A DNA stretch of 26,408 nt from a virus. The stretch's first letter is position 1; the number at the start of each line of letters is the position of its first letter. The stretch lies in IMG/VR virus record IMGVR_UViG_3300033571_012080, positions 1-26,408 of that record; one strand, written 5' to 3'. Below are positions 17,280-23,000 of this stretch, in pieces. The translations under genes were made by a program, and so were the position numbers. The notes below the pieces were generated by a model. That model searched no databases. It was not told the DNA's origin and saw nothing but the letters and a program-made list of their open reading frames with translations.

Positions 17280-17512
17280 TGGCTGAGAAGAAGTTTAAAA
17301 CCAAGGTAAATGGCAAGACTGTCAAGTTCGGTGCTAAAGGTTACTCCATTGCACCTGGCACTCCTAAAGGTGACAACTATTGTGCGAGATCGAGTGGAAT
17401 CAAACCATGTAAAAACAAACCATGCCCGAATGATCTAAGTAGGCAGGCATGGGGCTGTGTGGGCAAAAAGTCTGTAAAAAGTGCAGCTAAAAAATTCACT
17501 CGCATTAAGTAA
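17279..17512 (+). CDS. Small basic protein with four cysteines, unknown
   Basis: 77 residues: a Lys-rich N-terminus, then GYSIAPGTPKGDNYCARSSG, a cluster KPCKNKPCPNDLSRQAWGC, and a basic end. The 'PGTxKGDxYCARSxGI...C...CPNxLSRxxW' pattern recalls a small protein or domain found in many aquatic phages and viruses, of unknown function; I cannot confirm the family name. The four Cys could bind a metal. One-base overlap with the preceding gene and close spacing to the endolysin gene place it in the late operon. Confidence 0.7.
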   Translation: MAEKKFKTKVNGKTVKFGAKGYSIAPGTPKGDNYCARSSGIKPCKNKPCPNDLSRQAWGCVGKKSVKSAAKKFTRIK

Positions 17513-17517
17513 TTTTA
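17510..17517 (+). promoter_or_regulatory. Possible degenerate -7 element TAATTTTA
   Basis: One mismatch to TAnnTTTG (final A) with the same 4-nt gap to the following ATG (17522) as at 3105 and 5867. It overlaps the previous stop codon. Weak on its own; listed because of the identical spacing. Confidence 0.3.
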
Positions 17518-17521
17518 CACA

Positions 17522-17881
17522 ATGCAACTAAAGCATTTTACACTTTCAGAGTTTGACTCACCTGATGCCCCAGGATCAGGTAGCCAAATGAAGCCTGAGT
17601 TTTTGCAAAGGCTGGATAATGCCAGAGCCATTGCCGGAGTGCCTTTTAAGGTTACTTCTGGCTACCGGACTAAGGCTCATAATGCTAAGGTTGGAGGAGT
17701 TGATGACAGTTCACATTGCCAGGGATGGGCAGCTGACCTAGCTGCTTCCTCCGGTACATCTAAGTTTCAAATTGTGAATGCGTTGCTAAAAGCAGGATTC
17801 ACTAGGATAGGAGTTGCAAGCTCATTTGTGCATGTTGATTGCGATCCTACTAAGCCTGCCCAGGTCATCTGGACATACTAA
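17522..17881 (+). CDS. Endolysin, peptidase M15-type (D-Ala-D-Ala carboxypeptidase-like)
   Basis: 119 residues, a single M15_3-type catalytic domain. Key residues are visible: SGYRTKAHNAKVGG (46-59), SSHCQGWAADL with zinc ligands H65 and D72, and FVHVD with H104. This family cleaves peptide cross-links of peptidoglycan, and in phages it is the lysis enzyme. There is no signal peptide or cell-wall-binding domain, so it needs a holin to reach the wall. It heads a compact lysis group with spanin-like and holin-like genes immediately downstream. Confidence 0.92.
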   Translation: MQLKHFTLSEFDSPDAPGSGSQMKPEFLQRLDNARAIAGVPFKVTSGYRTKAHNAKVGGVDDSSHCQGWAADLAASSGTSKFQIVNALLKAGFTRIGVASSFVHVDCDPTKPAQVIWTY

Positions 17882-17883
17882 TT

Positions 17884-18177
17884 ATGACTCACGAACTAAG
17901 GGGGGAGCTGATAAAGTTTATACATGATACTCCTGCCTACGGAGCTATCATCTTGACTAAATTGGCAAATCCAGAAGTACAGTTTTACAATGCCGGAGAA
18001 GAATGGCTATACCATCACGGCTGGTCATTCATTCTTATTTATAGAATTTACCGTGTGCTTCTGGATGTGCATAAAGGCTACATGGAGAAGGTGCTTTGGT
18101 ATGATGACTCAGATAACTTAGTGCCAATGACTGGCTATGCTAAATTACTTCGACAGATTAAATCACTACTTAAATGA
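17884..18177 (+). CDS. Small protein in lysis block, unknown
   Basis: 97 residues. A moderately hydrophobic stretch at about 46-62 (GWSFILIYRIYRVLLDV) might be an amphipathic or membrane-facing helix; the remainder is mixed. It starts 2 nt after the endolysin stop and overlaps the next gene by 4 nt (ATGA), so it is co-translated with the lysis genes. A lysis accessory role is an inference from context. Confidence 0.65.
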   Translation: MTHELRGELIKFIHDTPAYGAIILTKLANPEVQFYNAGEEWLYHHGWSFILIYRIYRVLLDVHKGYMEKVLWYDDSDNLVPMTGYAKLLRQIKSLLK

Positions 18178-18494
18178 CAATTCCAAAGGACACACTTATT
18201 CTTTTCCTCGTTTTCCTGCTTTATGTAGGCGGTGATATTTACACTGCTAATCAAGCCCACAAGAAGATAGATAATCTGATCAGGGAAAATGAGAAGTTCA
18301 CATCAGCAGCCTTTTTTCGCACAGCCAGAATGGATGGCAGGATTGATAGCCTCAAGGTTGAGACAGAGGCATTGGCTAAGACAGTCATTTATCTTGACTC
18401 ATGTCAGCAGAACAAAGCACAAAAAGCAGAGAAGGCAGAGAGGAGAGGCAAGTTCGTGGGAGGCCTGCTGAAGGCACTCTTCCCAGGGCTGTGA
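18174..18494 (+). CDS. Membrane-anchored coiled-coil protein, spanin-like
   Basis: 106 residues: an N-terminal membrane segment (about 8-22, ILFLVFLLYVGGDIY), then a charged helical region likely to form a coiled coil through about 95, and a basic, hydrophobic end (GLLKALFPGL). This layout is that of i-spanin (Rz-like) proteins, which bridge inner and outer membranes at the last step of lysis in Gram-negative hosts. No separate Rz1-like lipoprotein with a lipobox was found nested in or after it. Overlaps its neighbours by 4 nt on both sides. Confidence 0.6.
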   Translation: MTIPKDTLILFLVFLLYVGGDIYTANQAHKKIDNLIRENEKFTSAAFFRTARMDGRIDSLKVETEALAKTVIYLDSCQQNKAQKAEKAERRGKFVGGLLKALFPGL

Positions 18495-18721
18495 ACACTT
18501 CGCTGTTCAGCAAGCGCATGCAAGTCTATGCCTACACCTGCACCTCTGTGGTCATGGTAGGCTTGCTTTTAGGGGTAGGCTGGCTATATAAGATTGAAAA
18601 GGTACAGGCATCGGATTCGGTGCTGATGTTTATTCTAGGGCAGGTACTTAGTGCCTGGGTAGCTCTCACCAATAAGATTTTTAGGATTACTGCCCCTAAC
18701 ATCGGCAGTCCTGATAATTAG
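18491..18721 (+). CDS. Two-helix membrane protein, holin-like
   Basis: From GTG 18491 the protein is 76 residues with two membrane segments: VYAYTCTSVVMVGLLLGVGW and SVLMFILGQVLSAWVALTN, with a short polar tail. Two helices and small size next to an endolysin fit a class II holin-type protein. I chose GTG 18491 because it overlaps the upstream stop as GTGA, matching the 4-nt overlaps of this block; an in-frame ATG at 18401 would add a polar, unconvincing N-terminus lying inside the previous gene, and ATG 18518 is a shorter alternative. Confidence 0.65.
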   Translation: MNTSLFSKRMQVYAYTCTSVVMVGLLLGVGWLYKIEKVQASDSVLMFILGQVLSAWVALTNKIFRITAPNIGSPDN

Positions 18722-18722
18722 T

Positions 18723-18730
18723 TATTTTTG
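18723..18730 (+). promoter_or_regulatory. Bacteroidota -7 promoter element TATTTTTG
   Basis: Exact TAnnTTTG match 5 nt before the ATG at 18736, in the 14-nt gap after the holin-like gene. Predicts a leaderless or nearly leaderless transcript. No clear -33 element. Confidence 0.55.
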
Positions 18731-18735
18731 CCATT

Positions 18736-19770
18736 ATGAATTGCCTGCAAGACTACATCGGACTTAAAGGATGCACTACTGATGCTCCTCTGTCTGGCCT
18801 ATACATCAATGACTATCCCGGCATGAGTTCGGAGTTGCTGGACAAGATTGCCACTCCAGAGCAAGTGTCTTATGTGGGCATGTGGAATTCAGCGCAGGCA
18901 GTAAGCTATGTCAGACTGAAGAGAGATGTTCAAGCTGCATTATTCACATCAGCAGAGGCTCAACTAGATCAGGTGTTGTTCCAGACTCGCAAAGAGTTTG
19001 TGCAGCAATGGCAACAGGTGCAGACTGTACCAGCAGAGGCAATTCTAAAAGGAACATTCGTGAGTATTCAGGGAAGCAAGTACTTGAGCTTACGAGTCAA
19101 GCAGATTTACATATTTAATGCTGGGGCTGCTGTTAATAATATCCCTTGGTACATTTATCAAACTCAGGATGGCAAGGTGCTAGATAGTGGAACTGCTGAC
19201 CTGGTTGAGGGCATGAACTATGTGCAGGTCAATAAGGAGTTCTTCTCTGACTTCGATAAGCTCAACATCATGGTTGCTGTGGACTGCACTAATCTACCTA
19301 CCAGTACAGGCATGTTCAGTGATTATGGATGGCAGCAGATGGACTTAGAGTGTGCCTCAAGGTTCAGCTATCTGTGGCGCAATGGTTGGAGCATCTTTCC
19401 GGTTACTGCTCCACTTGGCTATGGCTTTGGAGACTCATGGAGTCAGGACAATAGCCAATCGGGTGTGTACATGGATGCTCAGTTGCTCTGCTCACTTGAT
19501 AGCTTCATCTGCGGTCAGAGAGAGTTTCTGCTGGATGCCTGGGCAAATCTACTCTGCTATCAAATCCTTTGGCAAAAGGTAGCATCACCCAGAGCTAACT
19601 ACTTCGCACAGGGCAACCGTGAGTTCACTGAGAGAGCAATGGCTACCTTCCTTGATGGCTACAACCAGAGCCTAGCAATCTGGGCAAGACAGTTGAACCT
19701 GAGAGGTGAAGGCCTGTGCTTCAATTGCGATAATGCCGGGTTGATCCAGCAGGGGTTTGTTAGGCCTTAG
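18736..19770 (+). CDS. Conserved-looking structural candidate
   Basis: 344 residues beginning MNCLQDYIGLKGC, followed by SGLYINDYPGMSSELLDKIA; I associate this kind of start with proteins in Bacteroidota phage virion gene clusters, but the exact role is unknown. The middle is beta-rich (SLRVKQIYIFNAG...QDGKVLDSGTADLVEGMNYV), and the C-terminus ends in a Cys pair (GLCFNCDNAGL). Its stop (TAG 19768-19770) interlocks with the stop of the convergent minus-strand gene, leaving no intergenic space. Own -7 element directly upstream suggests separate expression. Confidence 0.7.
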   Translation: MNCLQDYIGLKGCTTDAPLSGLYINDYPGMSSELLDKIATPEQVSYVGMWNSAQAVSYVRLKRDVQAALFTSAEAQLDQVLFQTRKEFVQQWQQVQTVPAEAILKGTFVSIQGSKYLSLRVKQIYIFNAGAAVNNIPWYIYQTQDGKVLDSGTADLVEGMNYVQVNKEFFSDFDKLNIMVAVDCTNLPTSTGMFSDYGWQQMDLECASRFSYLWRNGWSIFPVTAPLGYGFGDSWSQDNSQSGVYMDAQLLCSLDSFICGQREFLLDAWANLLCYQILWQKVASPRANYFAQGNREFTERAMATFLDGYNQSLAIWARQLNLRGEGLCFNCDNAGLIQQGFVRP

Positions 19771-20033
19771 ACTGAGCAACTTTCAAGCCTCTCAATCTCA
19801 TGGTTAAGATACCATTGAGCTTTCTTTAAGTCTTCCAGCTTGCTGCCCTTCTTTCCAGCTCTGCTAATATACTTGATAACATTGCCAAGGCAGAAACCTA
19901 GCTTCCATGCCTCTATTACCTTGATGGCTTCATAGGCATTGTCAGAGCCTCCATAATGCTGTGGATGATTGACCTGGTCAGCCTTTGCTGGCTCAGGCAA
20001 TGAATCGAAATAGCTGCTAATTATGTCTCCCAT
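19767..20033 (-). CDS. DUF3310-family protein
   Basis: 88 residues matching the small phage family DUF3310: VNHPQHYGG (21-29), IKVIEAWKLGFCLGNVIKYI (37-56), RAGKKGSKLEDLKKAQWYL (58-76). Members are widespread in phages, with no established biochemical function known to me. The first about 20 residues are a variable leader. Its ATG overlaps the stop of the upstream 61-aa gene by one base (TAATG on the minus strand), and its own stop lies inside the convergent gene's end. Confidence 0.92.
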   Translation of the reverse strand: MGDIISSYFDSLPEPAKADQVNHPQHYGGSDNAYEAIKVIEAWKLGFCLGNVIKYISRAGKKGSKLEDLKKAQWYLNHEIERLESCSV

Positions 20034-20218
20034 TATGGATAGTAAAATAAGGGTTTAGGATTACTGAATTTAGATATTTTGCTTTCTGATAGTAAATCAA
20101 GATCACGGTAAAGCTGACCATTTAAGTACCATCCAGCATGACGAGGCCTTGAGCGCATATTGATAAGCTCTGCCTTGACCAGAACATCATTGTGGTCAAA
20201 CTTTATTATTACCTCCAT
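20033..20218 (-). CDS. Small protein between tRNA-like gene and DUF3310 gene, unknown
   Basis: 61 residues from ATG 20218 (MEVIIKFDHNDVLVKAELI). I prefer this start over a longer ORF from 20284, because the longer version would read through the tRNA-like gene. Composition is mixed, with no recognised motif. The ATG lies only 4 nt after the predicted 3' end of the tRNA-like gene, so tRNA processing would leave an almost leaderless mRNA. Co-transcribed with the DUF3310 gene. Confidence 0.65.
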   Translation of the reverse strand: MEVIIKFDHNDVLVKAELINMRSRPRHAGWYLNGQLYRDLDLLSESKISKFSNPKPLFYYP

Positions 20219-20222
20219 TTTG

Positions 20223-20298
20223 TGGTGGAATCCGGAATCGAACCGGGGATGCAACCTTTGCAGGATTTGTGGGCCAACCCTCATTACGCCTTTCCACC
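20223..20298 (-). tRNA. tRNA-Cys(GCA)-like gene, imperfect fold
   Basis: On the minus strand GGTGGAA (20298-20292) pairs perfectly with TTCCACC (20230-20224), enclosing 76 nt in total with the discriminator A at 20223. The T-arm GGTTCGATTCC is canonical. The anticodon loop CTGCAAA gives GCA (Cys). Weak points: the D-arm is long and pairs poorly, the anticodon stem has a mismatch or bulge, the first T-stem pair is C-A, and the discriminator is A where Cys tRNAs normally have U. CCA is not encoded. It may be functional but divergent, or a decaying copy. Confidence 0.65.
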
Positions 20299-20350
20299 TA
20301 ACCCCGGAAGTTTGAATTATTCAGGGACAACCGGGAATGTTTTTGTTTGC

Positions 20351-20358
20351 CAAAGGTA
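20351..20358 (-). promoter_or_regulatory. Minus-strand -7 element TACCTTTG upstream of tRNA-like gene
   Basis: Exact TAnnTTTG on the minus strand, about 50 nt upstream of the tRNA-like gene. A TTTG lies 22 nt further upstream and could be the -33 element. It would drive the tRNA-like gene and the two small genes after it, separately from the methyltransferase region. Confidence 0.5.
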
Positions 20359-20370
20359 TTGAAAAGTGCT

Positions 20371-20464
20371 ACTTATTGCACAAATCTACGGCAATTGTTT
20401 GGTTTTGCCGTTGTTCTATGTTGCATATATCACGCAATATTGCGGCAATAGGATAGTTAGTAGC
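20371..20464 (-). repeat. Degenerate attC-like site after methyltransferase gene
   Basis: On the minus strand it begins GCTACTAAC (20464-20456), an exact copy of the box at 21711-21719, then TATCC, then TATTGCCGCAA, a loop, TTGTGCAATA, one base, and GTAGC. The arms pair with one bulge and one G-T pair. Compared with the two good sites it lacks one T of the final GTT. Together with 20465-20549, which holds only AT-rich sequence and the end of a doubtful ORF, it fills the gap between the phage promoter and the methyltransferase gene. Confidence 0.4.
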
Positions 20465-20549
20465 AAGCGGGCGGACGTGCTTCGATTGAAGTTCAGGATA
20501 GAAAAAAGTATTAAAAATTTTCCCTCCCTCTTTGTCTGCTTCGCAGCCA

Positions 20550-21653
20550 TTAGATTTTTGATAACCATTGTTCATATACTTGTTTTGCTATTTGTGCAGT
20601 CATTACAGGTGGAACACTCATTCCGATTAGGTAATTATATTGCACACCTTTAAAATTGTAATCTTGTGGGTAGCTTCCAATGCAACAGCTTTCTGCTTTA
20701 TTTGGCTTCCTGTATTCATCAAACAAATAAATAACATCAGAATTACTCGTGTATGTCATAGGAACAATGTCTTGATATAAATACTTATTTGTAAAGCATC
20801 TTTCAGCACCTTCAACCCTTTTGATTGTATCACAAAAACTTTCATCACCTTTTTTTCTGTTATTCCAATATTCAAACATTTTACCTTGTGAAGCAGGTCT
20901 GTCATCTATACCCTTCTCGTAAAATTCACCAAATCTAATTTCAGGCTCATTAAATTCAAGTTTTAATTTTGGATTTACAGTAAACATATCTTGCTGTTCT
21001 AAAAATGGTTCAGATAAATCTTTTCTTAATGCCACAAAAAACACTCGTTCCCTGCGTTGTGGAACTCCCATTTTTGAAGCATCTAAAAGCCAATGTTGGC
21101 AATAGTAACCAGCTAAATCAAATTCCCTATAAATTTGTCTAACATAGCTTTTTGCATCACCTAAAAGCAATCCTTTTACATTTTCTGCAATTACTACTTT
21201 TGGTTGTAGCTTTTTAGCCAAATCAATAAAATCAAAAAACAAAGTATCTAATATCTGTTCTGCTTGTCCTTCTCTAAATACCTTTTCTTTTCCCCAATCT
21301 TTCTCTCTATTCCCTGCCATTGAAAAGCTACTGCAAGGTGGTGAGCCATCTAAAATATCAAGTTCATACAATTCTTGCGGTAAATCACCACGCAATTTAA
21401 AGGTTTGTATAGGCTCTAAATAAGCGTATTTTGGGTTATGGTTGGCTTTGTATGCTTCAATCATTTTAGGGTCAATTTCATTGCATCCTAATACATCAAA
21501 ACCAGCTAATTTATAACCCATAGTTGAACCACCACCACAAGCAAAGCAACTAAACACTTTGCCCTTTTCTTTTGTAAATACTGCATCCTTCAAAGTCCAT
21601 TTGTAAGGAAAGTTATGTTTGGTTTTTTCAAAACCATTTTTGCCATCGCTCAT
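20550..21653 (-). CDS. C5-cytosine DNA methyltransferase (orphan)
   Basis: 367 residues with the C5-methyltransferase motifs in order: motif I FSCFACGGGSTMGY (34-47), motif IV GSPPCSSF with catalytic C107, motif VI AENVKG (156-161), motif VIII VPQRRERVFF (197-206), and a C-terminal motif X-like IGMSVPPVMTAQIA. It would transfer a methyl group from S-adenosylmethionine to cytosine in a specific site; the target-recognition region lies between motifs VIII and X and does not reveal the site. No restriction enzyme gene is next to it, so protection of phage DNA from host restriction is the likely benefit. It is more AT-rich than the phage genes and lies between attC-like hairpins, pointing to acquisition as a cassette. 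Confidence 0.95.
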   Translation of the reverse strand: MSDGKNGFEKTKHNFPYKWTLKDAVFTKEKGKVFSCFACGGGSTMGYKLAGFDVLGCNEIDPKMIEAYKANHNPKYAYLEPIQTFKLRGDLPQELYELDILDGSPPCSSFSMAGNREKDWGKEKVFREGQAEQILDTLFFDFIDLAKKLQPKVVIAENVKGLLLGDAKSYVRQIYREFDLAGYYCQHWLLDASKMGVPQRRERVFFVALRKDLSEPFLEQQDMFTVNPKLKLEFNEPEIRFGEFYEKGIDDRPASQGKMFEYWNNRKKGDESFCDTIKRVEGAERCFTNKYLYQDIVPMTYTSNSDVIYLFDEYRKPNKAESCCIGSYPQDYNFKGVQYNYLIGMSVPPVMTAQIAKQVYEQWLSKI

Positions 21654-21710
21654 TTTTAATACTTTTTTCTTTAGTGTTCCAATTAAACTTTAGTGCTGAA
21701 AATCCCGCCA

Positions 21711-21798
21711 GCTACTAACACGGGTTTGGCAAAATGGCTTTCCGACACACAAGCCAACGCACAAAAGCCACTTCGCCAAGCCCGAAAACGTTATGTGC
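21711..21798. repeat. attC-like recombination site 1
   Basis: Plus strand: box GCTACTAAC (21711-21719), arm GGGTTTGGCAAAATGGCTTT (21722-21741), 22-nt loop, arm AAAGCCACTTCGCCAAGCCC (21764-21783), spacer GAAAAC, box GTTATGTGC (21790-21798). The arms form 17 Watson-Crick pairs and one G-T pair over 20 positions. Outer AAC/GTT boxes plus long imperfect inner arms is the attC layout. The right box also supplies the stop codon (TAA on the minus strand) of the 76-aa gene. Confidence 0.6.
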
Positions 21799-22021
21799 CA
21801 TAAGACACCAACACCCAACCAATCCAAACGTGATTATGATAGCCGTCATAATAATGGTTATCATCATTGTGGACTATTTCAAATTTGAATTTTCTTTTAA
21901 GGTAAATGTCCAAATAGCACAATCGCCACCTAAATATTTTACCAGCTATAAAATGATTGAAGCCCCCATACTTTTTCAGACGGCTATCAAAAACACTTAT
22001 TCCATACTTAAATAATTTCAT
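21791..22021 (-). CDS. 76-aa cassette protein, unknown
   Basis: MKLFKYGISVFDSRLKKYGG... with a basic N-terminal half and an aromatic/His-rich C-terminal half (DDNHYYDGYHNHVWIGWVLV). No signal peptide or clear membrane helix; function unknown. I chose ATG 22021, which lies about 24 nt inside the cassette's left box on the minus strand, rather than ATG 22048, which falls in the attC-like site. Its stop TAA is embedded in the attC-like box, as is common for genes in integron cassettes. Confidence 0.65.
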   Translation of the reverse strand: MKLFKYGISVFDSRLKKYGGFNHFIAGKIFRWRLCYLDIYLKRKFKFEIVHNDDNHYYDGYHNHVWIGWVLVSYGT

Positions 22022-22036
22022 CGTTCTAAAACTTAC

Positions 22037-22137
22037 GGCACATAACAAGGGTTTTGCGTAATAGCCATATCAAGTGTCGTGGTTAATTTTAAGTTTCTAC
22101 TAAGGGCTACTACGCAAAGCCCGAAAACGTTACAAGC
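22037..22137. repeat. attC-like recombination site 2
   Basis: Plus strand: box GGCACATAAC (22037-22046), arm GGGTTTTGCGTAATAGCC (22049-22066), 38-nt loop, arm GGCTACTACGCAAAGCCC (22105-22122), spacer GAAAAC, box GTTACAAGC (22129-22137). The arms give 16 Watson-Crick pairs, one G-T and one mismatch of 18. It shares AAGCCCGAAAACGTTA with site 1, so the two are related. Confidence 0.6.
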
Positions 22138-22141
22138 AATA

Positions 22142-22357
22142 CTAATCACCATAAGTTTTCTCATAATACTCAACACTCCTGTCAAACCCCCGGAAGGCAA
22201 GGTTCATGGCAATGTAGGCGGCATCATGGGCATCAATGATTTGATCCTTTTCCATATCCTTTGCCTCCTCAAGTATGGATTGCCAAGTGAGTCTATCCTT
22301 TGGCTCTTCCCATAGCTTTTGAAATAGCCATTGCACTGCCGTCTGTTTATTCTCCAT
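22142..22357 (-). CDS. Small TAVxWL-type phage protein, copy 1
   Basis: 71 residues from ATG 22357: TAVQWLFQKLW near the N-terminus, an acidic helical middle, and the end YYEKTYGD. I associate 'TAVEWL...YYEKTY' proteins with early/accessory regions of Bacteroidota phages; the function is unknown to me. It is a paralogue of the gene just upstream. A longer ORF from 22426 would lie inside that upstream gene, so I reject it. Overlap with the upstream gene is 11 nt. Its stop sits only a few bases before attC-like site 2. Confidence 0.75.
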   Translation of the reverse strand: MENKQTAVQWLFQKLWEEPKDRLTWQSILEEAKDMEKDQIIDAHDAAYIAMNLAFRGFDRSVEYYEKTYGD

Positions 22358-22592
22358 AATTCTTCTCGTAATATGTGTCAAAATCATCTGGAGCTTCCTC
22401 CCCAGGGAAGAATAGAGTTCCTTCACTTAACTCTCTTATGTACTTGCAGCGTTTAAATCCTTCGGTATAAGCGGAAGATAATTGCTCATTGTGCATTGCC
22501 ATTGCCTGTTGGAATAACCCTTCAAATTGAACCTTCTGCCCATCGGATAGGTGGAGGTTCAATGCGTCTTGAAGCCACTCAACTGCGGTCAT
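22347..22592 (-). CDS. Small TAVxWL-type phage protein, copy 2
   Basis: 81 residues from ATG 22592: TAVEWLQDALN at the N-terminus, a helical middle (GLFQQAMAMHNEQLSSAYTEG), and YYEKNYGE at the end. It shares both ends with the next gene downstream, so the pair looks like a tandem duplication with a diverged middle. ATG 22592 lies one base after the stop of the upstream gene, which favours it over the ATGs at 22610 and 22604. Confidence 0.78.
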   Translation of the reverse strand: MTAVEWLQDALNLHLSDGQKVQFEGLFQQAMAMHNEQLSSAYTEGFKRCKYIRELSEGTLFFPGEEAPDDFDTYYEKNYGE

Positions 22593-22593
22593 C

Positions 22594-22773
22594 TTACTCT
22601 CCATCCTCATTATTAATTAATCGCTCAATAACATGCTTAATGTACATCAATGTAGATAGGCCTCCTGCCCAGTACTGCCTGGTCATTTGGATGTTTGACT
22701 CATGCTCCAAGAGCCACTCCTTAGTCTTGATTTCCTTATTGACAATAACCATTAGTTGTTCAAGTTCATTCAT
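22594..22773 (-). CDS. Short helical protein (59 aa), unknown
   Basis: ATG 22773 to TAA 22596-22594; begins MNELEQLMVIVNKEI and contains KTKEWLLEHESN. Acidic, mostly helical, no signal or membrane segment. Strong context support: the start overlaps the upstream stop as ATGA and the downstream gene begins one base after its stop. Confidence 0.72.
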   Translation of the reverse strand: MNELEQLMVIVNKEIKTKEWLLEHESNIQMTRQYWAGGLSTLMYIKHVIERLINNEDGE

Positions 22774-23000
22774 TGGATTAGTTCATCTATTCTAATATTG
22801 TGCTTATCAAAGACATCATTAACTCTTTCAATTAAATACCAGCCATCTATATGCTTGCCATCTTCCGACTCATCAACAGCCTTCCTAATTATTCCGGTTA
22901 GTTCAAAGATAGCAAGAGCCATGTCAAAGGACTTGATGAACCGAAAGTGAGCCATAGCATCATCTGAGTCATTTAGATTAAAATTGATTGTTGCTCTCAT
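22770..23000 (-). CDS. Small phage protein, unknown
   Basis: 76 residues: INFNLNDSDDAMAHFRFIKSFDMALAIFEL, then a charged end. The N-terminal 'NLND...AHxRxxKS.DMALA' pattern resembles a small protein I have seen in Bacteroidota phage accessory regions; no function is known to me. ATGA overlaps at both ends place it firmly in this minus-strand operon. Confidence 0.78.
   Translation of the reverse strand: MRATINFNLNDSDDAMAHFRFIKSFDMALAIFELTGIIRKAVDESEDGKHIDGWYLIERVNDVFDKHNIRIDELIQ

Larger units (their letters stand above)
20456..22137. mobile_element. Integron-like gene cassette insert (two genes, attC-like sites)
   Basis: An AT-rich block with two minus-strand genes, each bracketed by its own inverted terminal boxes. 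For the methyltransferase segment GTTAGTAGC..GCGGG (20456-20471) is repeated inverted at 21704-21719 (14 of 16). For the 76-aa gene, 15 bases at 21790-21804 are repeated inverted at 22032-22046 (14 of 15). Long imperfect hairpins separate and close them, sharing AAGCCCGAAAACGTTA. In integron cassettes the cassette start (GTT...) and the attC R'' box (...AAC) are complementary in just this way. No integrase gene is in the window, so movement would depend on one supplied in trans. Orientation is ambiguous: see the findings. Confidence 0.6.

Noticed and set aside
18401-18490. Upstream ATG extension of the holin-like gene
   Set aside because: It lies entirely inside the spanin-like gene and encodes a polar Arg/Glu-rich stretch; GTG 18491 gives the 4-nt overlap seen elsewhere in the block.
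20219-20284. N-terminal extension of the 61-aa gene to 20284
   Set aside because: It would translate the tRNA-like gene.
20369-20575. 68-aa minus-strand ORF overlapping the end of the methyltransferase gene
   Set aside because: It spans the degenerate attC-like site and ends within it, shows no motif, and is most simply the open frame left by AT-rich cassette sequence.
21734-22015. 93-aa plus-strand ORF with a hydrophobic stretch inside the cassette
   Set aside because: It begins in the loop of an attC-like hairpin and lies opposite the more protein-like 76-aa minus-strand gene.
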